This document shows, one piece after another, positions 1-6,448 of a stretch of DNA of 18,927 nt. Source of the DNA: JBAZKV01 sp964443545 (lineage in GTDB: Bacteria > Margulisbacteria > WOR-1 > JAKLHX01 > JBAZKV01); the NCBI GenBank assembly GCA_964443545.1, contig CAYUCV010000018.1, forward strand, positions 1 to 18,927, written 5' to 3'. The notes below the pieces were generated by a model that was not told the origin of the DNA, made no database searches, and saw only the letters and a list, made by a program, of their open reading frames with translations. How positions within the stretch are numbered: position 1 is the stretch's first letter; every line of letters begins with the position of its first letter. A program made the translations under genes and the position numbers.

Positions 1-8
1 GAAGGAGT

Positions 9-752
9 TTATTTATTATCCAACTCATAAATTGTCATGGCAAGTGCCGCCATCCCTGCCGTTTCTGTCCTCAGTATCCTTTTACCCAGCGAAACAGGTC
101 TGAATCCATGGGCAACGGCCTCGCCGGCCTCGTTTCTGGAAAACCCGCCTTCGGGCCCGATAAGAACAACAATATTGCCAGCATCCGGCGCTTCTTTAAG
201 AGCTGATTTCAAAGAAACTTGTTTTTCGTTTTCCCAGGGGATAAGTTTTAGGTCGAAATACGTAGAAATACCCCTCGACAAGCTCGGGGCAAGCTCTAGA
301 AATTCATTGAAATTCAAGACAGGGGAGACTTCGGGGATAATTGCTCGTCCGCATTGCTGGGCGGCTTCTTTGGCGATCTTGTTCCATCTGTCGGGTTTTG
401 AGCCTTTGACGACGGTGCGTTCTGTAATAACGGGAATGATCTTGTGAACGCCCAGTTCAACGGCTTTTTGAATTATGAAGTCCATTTTTGAGGCTTTTGG
501 CAGGGCCTGGGCCAGAGTGATCTTGACAGACGGTTCGGTATCGGTTTTTTTAGAGGATAAGATCCTGGCAGAGACGCAGTCTTTGCCAAAGGATTCAATC
601 GAGCAAAGATATTCCATCCCTTTTCCGTCAAAACAAACAAGTTCGTCTTGTGCCTTAAGCCTTAAGACATTCTTTATATGATTAACATCGCGGCCTGTGA
701 CCGTTATGATGTTTTTGTCTATGGATCCTGGCAGCACAAAAAACCGGTTCAT
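9..752 (-). CDS. rsmE: 16S rRNA (uracil1498-N3)-methyltransferase RsmE
   Basis: This SPOUT-family enzyme uses S-adenosylmethionine to methylate N3 of U1498 in 16S rRNA of the small ribosomal subunit. The 247-residue protein has the family's usual length. An N-terminal PUA-like part (about residues 1-75, with HIKNVLRLK) is followed by the knotted SAM-binding domain, seen as QALPKASKMDFIIQKAVELG, the glycine-rich GPEGGFS loop and the C-terminal LGKRILRTETAG signature. Its ATG overlaps the dnaJ stop codon in an ATGA arrangement (749-752), so it is the translationally coupled last gene of the hrcA operon. Around residues 154-166 the stretch APSLSRGIST is encoded by a short palindromic sequence (271-289) that looks inserted between conserved segments. 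The catalytic motifs are undamaged, so the enzyme is probably functional. Confidence 0.96.
   Translation of the reverse strand: MNRFFVLPGSIDKNIITVTGRDVNHIKNVLRLKAQDELVCFDGKGMEYLCSIESFGKDCVSARILSSKKTDTEPSVKITLAQALPKASKMDFIIQKAVELGVHKIIPVITERTVVKGSKPDRWNKIAKEAAQQCGRAIIPEVSPVLNFNEFLELAPSLSRGISTYFDLKLIPWENEKQVSLKSALKEAPDAGNIVVLIGPEGGFSRNEAGEAVAHGFRPVSLGKRILRTETAGMAALAMTIYELDNK
271..289. repeat. Short palindromic element inside rsmE
   Basis: The sequence CCCCTCGACAAGCTCGGGG forms an imperfect hairpin: bases 273-278 pair with 284-289 (one G-T wobble) around a CAAGC loop. On the coding strand it reads in frame as APSLSRG, in a variable region of RsmE between conserved blocks. Its composition resembles short dispersed intergenic palindromes of the TCGACAAGCTC type known from many genomes. 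Only one copy is present in this window, so its repetitive nature is inferred. Confidence 0.45.
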
Positions 753-1828
753 TTTGCGCCTTTGATCTTTTTGAGCAGTTCCGCCTGCTCTTTTGAAAGC
801 CTTGTGGGGATCTCTACCTGCACTTCAACAAACAAGTCTCCTCTTCCGTGGCCGTAGAGCTTGTTGATGCCTTTGCCTTTGACCCTGAAAACAGTGTTGG
901 GCTGGGTGCCTGCGGGTATCTTTAATTCCACAGCCTCGCCAAAGATATCAAGTTGCGCGGTGTCGCCAAGGGCGGCGCTCACAAAGTCGATCTTGTCCGT
1001 GGTGTAAAGATTGTCCCCGTCCCGGCGCAGCAGTGGATGAGGTTTGACATCGATAAAGACATAAAGGTCCCCGTAACCTCCGCCCCTTATGCCCGCATCG
1101 CCAAAACCCGTGACCTTAAGCCTGTATCCCGCATCTATTCCCGCGGGAACGGTTACCTTTGCCTTGTCTTTTGTCCTTATCCTGCCGGAGCCTTTACATG
1201 TCTTACAGGGGTTTTCGATGATCTCTCCGTAGCCGGAACACTTGTCGCACACTGCTATTTGAGAAAAGCTGCCCAGAATGGTCCTCTGCGCCCTTGTGAC
1301 ATGCCCCGAGCCGCCGCACTGAGGGCACTTTTTTACTGCGGTAAAGCCTTCGGCTCCGCTGCCTTTGCATTTGCCGCAGACCTTAAGCCTTTCCATTTCC
1401 ACTTCTCTTTCGAGCCCGTTGTGGGCCTCTTCAAGCGAAAGTTTAAGATCGTATCTAAGGTCATTGCCGGGTTCCGGGCCTTTTTTCTGCCGTGTGCCCT
1501 GCCTGCCGCCGAAAAAGGATTCGAACATGTCTCCGAACGGCGAAGAGGAGGTAAAATCCCTCAAAATATCCTCAAGGTCGGGGAAGCTGGAAGCGTTAAA
1601 ACCTCCTGCGGGCCCCGTAGTCCCGTAAGTGTCATACATCTGCTTTTTCCTGGGGTCGCTCAAAACCTGATAGGCTTCGTTGATCTCTTTGAACTTTTTT
1701 GTCGCATCCGGTTCTTTGCAGACATCGGGGTGGTATTTTCTGGCAAGCGACCTGAAAGCCTTTTTTATTTCATCTGGAGAAGAAGGTTTTGATATCCCAA
1801 GGGATCCGTAATAATCTTTGCTAACCAT
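749..1828 (-). CDS. dnaJ: Chaperone protein DnaJ (Hsp40)
   Basis: DnaJ delivers unfolded clients to DnaK and stimulates its ATPase. All class I domains are visible: a J domain at residues 1-65 with the essential HPD at 33-35, a Gly/Phe-rich linker (GGFNASSF, SPFGDMFESFFGG), a zinc-binding region with four CxxCxGxG-type repeats (CGKCKGSG, CPQCGGSG, CDKCSGYG, CKTCKGSG), and a C-terminal client-binding domain ending LLKKIKGAK. I start it at the ATG at 1828 (MVSKDYYGSLGI, 359 residues). An upstream in-frame TTG at 1837 would add three residues but lies inside a TATAAT box. The gene follows dnaK after a 92-bp spacer that contains a palindromic repeat and a possible extra promoter. It overlaps rsmE by 4 bp. 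Confidence 0.97.
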   Translation of the reverse strand: MVSKDYYGSLGISKPSSPDEIKKAFRSLARKYHPDVCKEPDATKKFKEINEAYQVLSDPRKKQMYDTYGTTGPAGGFNASSFPDLEDILRDFTSSSPFGDMFESFFGGRQGTRQKKGPEPGNDLRYDLKLSLEEAHNGLEREVEMERLKVCGKCKGSGAEGFTAVKKCPQCGGSGHVTRAQRTILGSFSQIAVCDKCSGYGEIIENPCKTCKGSGRIRTKDKAKVTVPAGIDAGYRLKVTGFGDAGIRGGGYGDLYVFIDVKPHPLLRRDGDNLYTTDKIDFVSAALGDTAQLDIFGEAVELKIPAGTQPNTVFRVKGKGINKLYGHGRGDLFVEVQVEIPTRLSKEQAELLKKIKGAK

Positions 1829-1836
1829 ATCTTTCA

Positions 1837-1860
1837 ATTATATAACAAAAGGGCAGGGGC
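1837..1860 (-). promoter_or_regulatory. Possible internal promoter of dnaJ-rsmE
   Basis: On the minus strand TATAAT occupies 1842-1837, only 8 nt before the dnaJ ATG at 1828, so transcription from it would give a leaderless or nearly leaderless dnaJ mRNA. The -35 region is poor (TTTCCG with an 18-nt spacer). The box shares the ten bases TATAATTGAA with the lepA promoter. No good Shine-Dalgarno sequence precedes dnaJ. Confidence 0.4.
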
Positions 1861-1870
1861 CGGAAAAATA

Positions 1871-1900
1871 TGTAGGGGCGCATCATGGTGCGCCCCTACA
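1871..1900. repeat. Palindromic repeat between dnaK and dnaJ
   Basis: This is a perfect 12-bp inverted repeat: TGTAGGGGCGCA (1871-1882) and TGCGCCCCTACA (1889-1900) around a 6-nt centre. It shares the GTAGGGGCGCA arm with the palindrome at 3875-3900. It lies 20 bp downstream of the dnaK stop codon. It lacks a following T-tract on the coding strand, so it looks like a REP-like element that may stabilise the dnaK mRNA 3' end or attenuate dnaJ rather than a classical terminator. Confidence 0.75.
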
Positions 1901-1920
1901 GGTATTGCAAGAAACCTTGA

Positions 1921-3837
1921 TTATTTCTGATCCGATTCCTTCCAGTCAGCGTTTATAGTCTTGTCATCGCCGGGATTTTGCGAAGGTCCGCTTGCCCCTG
2001 CATCTCCTTGGCCCTGGGACTGCTCTCCTTGAGGAGGCTGCTGGGCCTTGTAGACCTGGGAGGACATTTCATAAACTTCTTTCTGCAGCGCTTCAAAATC
2101 CTGTTTGATCTTGGCAGTGTCAGTGCCGGCAAGCGACTTTTTCAGCTCCTCTATCCCTTTTTGGACCTTTTCTTTGGTTTGGGCATCTATCTTGTCGCCC
2201 ATGTCCTTCAAAGTCTTTTCCGCCGTGTAGGCAAGGTTGTCGGCCTGGTTCCTTATCTCTACCTCTTCTTTTTTCTTCTTGTCATCTGATTCGTGCAGTT
2301 CCGCCTCTCTCTTCATCTTATCTATATCATCCTTTGTAAGCCCCGATGAAGCGGTGATCGAGATCTTTTGCACTTTCCCCGTTCCCTTGTCCTTTGCGCT
2401 AACATGAAGGATGCCGTTTGCGTCAATGTCAAAGGTGACCTCTATCTGCGGTATCCCCCTCGGTGCCGGGGGGATGCCTTCCAGATGGAACCTTCCGAGG
2501 GTCCTGTTGTCAGAGGCCATCTGCCTTTCTCCCTGCAGGACATGGACCTCCACGCTGGTTTGGCCGTCGCCAGCGGTAGAAAACACCTCGCTCTTTGAGG
2601 TCGGGATCGTGGTGTTCCTTTCTATCAGCCTTGTCATTACGCCTCCCAGGGTCTCTATCCCAAGAGAAAGAGGGGTAACATCAAGCAGTACCATTTCCTT
2701 AACTTCCCCGGTAAGCACGCCGCCCTGGATAGCGGCTCCAATGGCCACTACCTCGTCAGGATTGACGGTCTTGTTAGGTTCTTTGCCAAAGAGACTTTTG
2801 ACCACTTCCTGGACTTTTGGCATCCTTGTCTGCCCGCCCACCAGGATCACTTCGTTTACGTCAGAGGCTCCCAATTTGGAATCGGAAAGGGCGTTCTTTA
2901 CCGGGCCCAGGGTCCTCTGTATAAGGTCGTCCACCAGCTGTTCCAATTTTGAACGGGACAGTTTTATGACCAGGTGTTTGGGCCCCGAAGCGTCCGCTGT
3001 TATGAAGGGCAGGTTGATCTCGGCTTCCATTACGGTAGAGAGTTCGCATTTTGCTTTTTCGGAGGCATCTCGCAGCCTCTGAAGCGCCATCCTGTCGTTC
3101 TTAAGGTCTATCCCGGTCTCTTTTTTGAATTCGTCAACAAGCCAGTTCACTATCTTTTCGTCAAAGTTATCGCCTCCAAGGTGGGTGTCCCCGTTGGTTG
3201 ATTTCACTTCAAATACGCCGTCGCCTATTTCAAGGATGGAAATATCAAATGTGCCTCCTCCCAGGTCGTAGACCGCTATCTTTTCCGCGTGTTTTTTATC
3301 AAGGCCGTAGGCAAGTGCTGCGGCCGTGGGTTCGTTAATTATCCTTACCACTTCCAGTCCGGCTATGGTGCCGGCGTCCTTTGTTGCCTGCCTCTGGCTG
3401 TCGTTAAAATACGCGGGGACCGTGATAACCGCCTTAGAAACTTTTTCTCCCAGATAAGCTTCGGCATCCTGTTTGATCTTTTGCAGGACCATTGCAGAGA
3501 TCTCCGGTGGAGTAAAGGTCTTGCCCCGAATGCTTACTCCTGCCCCGCCGGCCTTATCCTCCGTCACTTTGTAGGGGACCAGCCTCATCTCTTCCCCTAC
3601 CTCTGCCACTCTTCTTCCCATGAACCTTTTTATGGAATAAACCGTGTTCTCCGGGTTGGTTATCGCCTGTCTTTTGGCGATCCGGCCGACCACTCTTTCG
3701 TTGTCTTTGGGGAATGCCACTACCGAGGGGACTATTCTTTCCCCTTCCGAACTCGGGATAACGGTAGGTTCTCCTCCTATTACCACCGCGCAGCAGCTGT
3801 TGGTTGTTCCCAGATCGACCCCTATGATTTTGGACAT
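1921..3837 (-). CDS. dnaK: Molecular chaperone DnaK (Hsp70)
   Basis: DnaK is the ATP-driven chaperone that binds exposed hydrophobic segments, cycling with DnaJ and GrpE. The 638-residue protein is full length. The actin-like nucleotide-binding domain (about 1-380) shows IGVDLGTTNS, the phosphate loop VYDLGGGTFD and VILVGGQTRMP. The linker VLLDVTPLSLGIET follows, then the substrate-binding domain (TTIPTSKSEVFSTA, VLQGER), the helical lid and a Gln/Gly/Ser-rich tail ending INADWKESDQK. AGGGGA lies 7-8 nt before the ATG. It is the third gene of the operon: the grpE stop lies 59 bp upstream and that spacer is largely a palindromic repeat. Expression should follow the HrcA-controlled promoter upstream of hrcA. 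Confidence 0.98.
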   Translation of the reverse strand: MSKIIGVDLGTTNSCCAVVIGGEPTVIPSSEGERIVPSVVAFPKDNERVVGRIAKRQAITNPENTVYSIKRFMGRRVAEVGEEMRLVPYKVTEDKAGGAGVSIRGKTFTPPEISAMVLQKIKQDAEAYLGEKVSKAVITVPAYFNDSQRQATKDAGTIAGLEVVRIINEPTAAALAYGLDKKHAEKIAVYDLGGGTFDISILEIGDGVFEVKSTNGDTHLGGDNFDEKIVNWLVDEFKKETGIDLKNDRMALQRLRDASEKAKCELSTVMEAEINLPFITADASGPKHLVIKLSRSKLEQLVDDLIQRTLGPVKNALSDSKLGASDVNEVILVGGQTRMPKVQEVVKSLFGKEPNKTVNPDEVVAIGAAIQGGVLTGEVKEMVLLDVTPLSLGIETLGGVMTRLIERNTTIPTSKSEVFSTAGDGQTSVEVHVLQGERQMASDNRTLGRFHLEGIPPAPRGIPQIEVTFDIDANGILHVSAKDKGTGKVQKISITASSGLTKDDIDKMKREAELHESDDKKKKEEVEIRNQADNLAYTAEKTLKDMGDKIDAQTKEKVQKGIEELKKSLAGTDTAKIKQDFEALQKEVYEMSSQVYKAQQPPQGEQSQGQGDAGASGPSQNPGDDKTINADWKESDQK

Positions 3838-3874
3838 TTTTTGTTCCCCTTTCTAATGGATTTGTCGCGTCCGG

Positions 3875-3900
3875 ATGGGCGCATGTCCATGCGCCCCTAC
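3875..3900. repeat. Palindromic repeat at the grpE-dnaK junction, supplying the grpE stop
   Basis: The arms GGGCGCATG (3877-3885) and CATGCGCCC (3888-3896) form a perfect 9-bp inverted repeat around TC. Read on the minus strand, the element begins GTAGGGGCGCAT, matching the arm of the repeat at 1871-1900. The TAG within that first GTAG (3899-3897) is the grpE stop codon. I infer that both copies belong to one dispersed palindromic family. Confidence 0.7.
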
Positions 3901-4412
3901 GGATTTTTTGAAACGATCACCATCGACGGCCTGATCAATTTGCCCCTGAATGTGTATCCTTTCTGCATTTCTTCCGCCACCGTCCCGTCTTCTAGCCCTT
4001 CGACGGCTTTTGTTATTACGGCCTCATGAAAATTGGGGTCAAAGGGCTTTCCGGCGCAATCTATGGGGCAAACGCCGATCTTTAGAAGGACATCCTCAAG
4101 CTGCTTTTTTATTAGAGCAAAGCCCTTGAAGAATTCCTCGCTGACTTTTTCCTTGTTACATGAGGAAGCATGGTCCATTGCCCGCTCAAAATTGTCCATT
4201 ATCGGTAGCAGGGCTATTATGAGAGCCTCATTGCTGAAAAAGGCTATCTCTTCCTTTTCCGCGGCCGCTCTTTTCTTAAAGTTGTCAAAATCCGCCATCA
4301 GGCGCAGCAGCTGGTTCTTGAGTTCTTCTATCTTTGTATCCTTTTCGTCGGGACATTCGGGCTTTTCAGCCTTTTCTTTGTCCATCTTGTTCTTTCCTCC
4401 GATGATCTTCAT
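3897..4412 (-). CDS. grpE: Nucleotide exchange factor GrpE
   Basis: GrpE dimers release ADP from DnaK and reset the chaperone cycle. The protein has a charged N-terminus, a long coiled-coil helix (about residues 25-85, including LMADFDNFKKRAAAEKEEI and LLPIMDNFERA), then the beta-wing domain with the family signature from FDPNFHEAV to the C-terminal FRGKLIRPSMVIVS. At 171 residues it is slightly short for the family. The ATG at 4412 sits 1 nt after the hrcA stop, suggesting coupling. An in-frame ATG at 4385 (MDKEKAEKPE, 162 residues) is preceded by GGAGG and is a real alternative start. The TAG stop lies in a palindromic repeat. Confidence 0.95.
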   Translation of the reverse strand: MKIIGGKNKMDKEKAEKPECPDEKDTKIEELKNQLLRLMADFDNFKKRAAAEKEEIAFFSNEALIIALLPIMDNFERAMDHASSCNKEKVSEEFFKGFALIKKQLEDVLLKIGVCPIDCAGKPFDPNFHEAVITKAVEGLEDGTVAEEMQKGYTFRGKLIRPSMVIVSKNP

Positions 4413-4413
4413 T

Positions 4414-5136
4414 TTAGAGCATCTCCGTTAGCAGCCTAGAGAACAGGTCAAGCGCGGAAGACACCTTTTCATAATGCATCCTTGTGGGGCCTATCACGCA
4501 CAGGATGCCGCTGTCCCCGAACCTCTTGGCCACGACCGAACACTCCTTAAGCGCCCTGCAGTCATTTTCGGTCCCGATCCTGATAGGGGAGGGATCCTCT
4601 CCCACATAATCGTCAAGGATCTCTGTCATCAGCGGATGGTTCTCTATGGTCTCCACTACAGAGCAGACCTTTTGAAGGGAAGAGAACTCCGGCTGTTTCA
4701 GCATTTTTGAGATCCCCCCGGCATGAAGGCTCTTGCGCTTTCCAAGCGATACGGCCACAGAAGTGTTATCGCACAAAAACGACAGCAGCTCTACCGTTTC
4801 GTTAAGTATATCTTCCTCGAGGCGCTCTATGCTTTCCAGTTTATCCTTTATGGACCTGACCGTTCTCTGGGGCAGTTCGGGGTTCTGCATAAGGTTGTCC
4901 ACAAAAAACCTGTACCCTTTGTCTGAAGGAACCCTGCCGGCGGAGGTGTGCGGTTTTCTTATGTAGCCCTTTTTCTCAAGGTCCGCCATGTCAAACCGTA
5001 TGGTGGCGGGGCTGGCATCCACCCGGTGTTTCTTGACAACGGCGCTGGAGCCGATAGGCTCGGCCGAATTGATATAGTCCTCGATGATGATCTCAAGGAC
5101 CTTTCTTTTTCTGTCGTCCAGGAACTCTATGTTCAT
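4414..5136 (-). CDS. hrcA: Heat-inducible transcription repressor HrcA (short form)
   Basis: HrcA binds CIRCE operators and represses class I heat-shock genes; its folding depends on chaperones, giving feedback. The N-terminal winged helix is well conserved (SSAVVKKHRVDASPATIRFD, SAGRVPSDKGYRFFVD), as is the C-terminal block (GGISKMLKQPEF, RIGTEND, IGPTRMHYEKV). The protein is only 240 residues against roughly 340 in typical HrcA: after CDNTSVAVSLG it jumps straight to SLHAGGISK. About 105 residues of the central GAF-like/dimerisation region found in Bacillus subtilis HrcA are therefore absent. I chose the ATG at 5136 because the upstream in-frame TTG lies inside the CIRCE operator. It is the first gene of the operon and autoregulated by the overlapping operator. 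Confidence 0.93.
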   Translation of the reverse strand: MNIEFLDDRKRKVLEIIIEDYINSAEPIGSSAVVKKHRVDASPATIRFDMADLEKKGYIRKPHTSAGRVPSDKGYRFFVDNLMQNPELPQRTVRSIKDKLESIERLEEDILNETVELLSFLCDNTSVAVSLGKRKSLHAGGISKMLKQPEFSSLQKVCSVVETIENHPLMTEILDDYVGEDPSPIRIGTENDCRALKECSVVAKRFGDSGILCVIGPTRMHYEKVSSALDLFSRLLTEML

Positions 5137-5137
5137 A

Positions 5138-5164
5138 TTAGCACTCTGGCCCCTCAAGTGCTAA
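5138..5164 (-). promoter_or_regulatory. CIRCE operator
   Basis: The minus strand reads TTAGCACTT, a 9-nt spacer, then GAGTGCTAA. This matches the CIRCE consensus TTAGCACTC-N9-GAGTGCTAA at 17 of 18 arm positions. It shares its first base with the -10 box and ends one base before the hrcA ATG, so bound HrcA would occupy the transcription start. Confidence 0.95.
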
Positions 5165-5192
5165 TTATATCAACGCCTTTTTTTGTTGTCAA
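5164..5192 (-). promoter_or_regulatory. Housekeeping promoter of the hrcA-grpE-dnaK-dnaJ-rsmE operon
   Basis: The minus strand has TTGACA (5192-5187), a 17-bp spacer and TATAAT (5169-5164), both hexamers perfect matches to the sigma-70/sigma-A consensus. Predicted initiation is near 5157, giving a leader of about 20 nt lying almost entirely inside CIRCE. The heat response is therefore by repressor release, not an alternative sigma factor. Confidence 0.93.
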
Positions 5193-5249
5193 GAATAATG
5201 CGGTTAATGACCGGCTGAAATCCTCAAAGCAGAAAAACGATAAAGAAAC

Positions 5250-6446
5250 ATGAGTGCCGCACGAGCTTTAAGGCATTTGCATAATGTGGGTTGTTTTGGT
5301 TCCGTTTCTCTGAACAGGGGAGAAAAACAATGTCTGCGTAGATATTTCACCTTGGAGGCAGGACCTTATCTTGCAAAAAGGGCCCAAGAGCAAAATAGCA
5401 GATTGTTTGATTTGCATGTGCATACCGATTACTCCGACGGACAGCTGGATGCTTTAAGCGTTTTTAGGCTGGCGCTTTCAAAAGGTGTGGGCTCTTTGGC
5501 CTTGACCGACCATAATGTGGTCGGAAATGTCCTGGCGGACATGGGGTCGGCCTGGGGTGAAGGGGTTGATTATACTTTTGCCTCCTCCGAATCGGCTCTG
5601 TACACTCCTTTGGGCGAGACCCACTTTAAGCTCTATTTTGACCCTTTTAGAGCATCGGAATTTGTTCCGTTGATAGACAGGATAAAGGAAGAAGCCCGCT
5701 CAGCGCTTTTTTTGCAGATAGAAAGCCTTAGAACCCTTTCGTCTGATCAGGGTTTGTCAAAATATGACAGGGAAGCCCTTGACTCCTTTTATGCTTATCT
5801 TGGCTGCCGCGGGATACAAAAAGGGGAGATCCTCGGGTGCTTTAAGAAATGCGCCGACGGCCTGTCCCAGATCCCGGAAAGCCAAATGCAGGCGCTGACC
5901 GTTCTGATGTGCAAGATCGAAAACCCGGCGGAAGCCCTTGGAGATGAAAGCATTGCAGTATTAGACCCGAGAGACTCCGGCAGCAGTGATTACAGGATCA
6001 TCAGAAAATTTCTTCAGCAGGTCATAGCCCCTTCGCAGGAGCTGCTTGCCAGGGGTATCACGCCGGCACACCGGTACCTTGAAGAATTGTCTAAAATGGG
6101 AGGGCTTTTGGTCTTTGCGCACCCCGGCAGGTACGAGCGGGACGGAGGGTCTGATTTCCACACCATGAAAGTAACGGACTCCGACGGAGAATTGGGCAGG
6201 GGAGATACCCGCAGGTATGGGGAAAGAGGCAATGTTCATATTGAACCCTCGGTGGCAGAAAAGATCAGGCGCAGGATTGCGTTCCCCCTGCTGCAGGACG
6301 CGATGGCTTTTGCTTTAGAAAAGCCTGCCGAAGCCCGTTTGCGCCTTTCCCGGTCCCTTACGATAGACCCTTATTTGTTTTTAGATGAAAGCCTCAATGT
6401 AGAAGGGTTGCTTTTGCATCTTTTGGGGCAGGGGGGACAGGGCTGA
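5250..6446 (+). CDS. PHP-domain metal-dependent phosphoesterase (TrpH/YciV-like)
   Basis: PHP enzymes of this kind hydrolyse phosphoesters (nucleotide phosphatase or short-RNA exonuclease activity is known for relatives) with two or three metal ions. Metal-binding motifs are clear: DLHVHTDYSDG (H56, H58), LALTDHN (D87, H88), an ESALYTPLGETHFKLYF segment equivalent to the family's GVEIS...hHilgy region, AHPGRY (H291) and GGSDFH (H304). The final two motifs are separated by only three residues, whereas E. coli YciV has around 50 residues there, including the MEV strand; this is a notable internal loss. An additional helical stretch (about residues 135-270) fills the middle. No Shine-Dalgarno precedes the ATG at 5250, so the start is uncertain and the ~50 residues before DLHVH may be partly untranslated. 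It converges on hemW with 2 bp between stops. The substrate is unknown. Confidence 0.8.
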   Translation: MSAARALRHLHNVGCFGSVSLNRGEKQCLRRYFTLEAGPYLAKRAQEQNSRLFDLHVHTDYSDGQLDALSVFRLALSKGVGSLALTDHNVVGNVLADMGSAWGEGVDYTFASSESALYTPLGETHFKLYFDPFRASEFVPLIDRIKEEARSALFLQIESLRTLSSDQGLSKYDREALDSFYAYLGCRGIQKGEILGCFKKCADGLSQIPESQMQALTVLMCKIENPAEALGDESIAVLDPRDSGSSDYRIIRKFLQQVIAPSQELLARGITPAHRYLEELSKMGGLLVFAHPGRYERDGGSDFHTMKVTDSDGELGRGDTRRYGERGNVHIEPSVAEKIRRRIAFPLLQDAMAFALEKPAEARLRLSRSLTIDPYLFLDESLNVEGLLLHLLGQGGQG

Positions 6447-6448
6447 TA

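Noticed and set aside
953..1792. 279-codon plus-strand open frame opposite dnaJ
   Set aside because: Shadow of dnaJ; no ribosome-binding site and composition explained by the antisense of conserved DnaJ codons.
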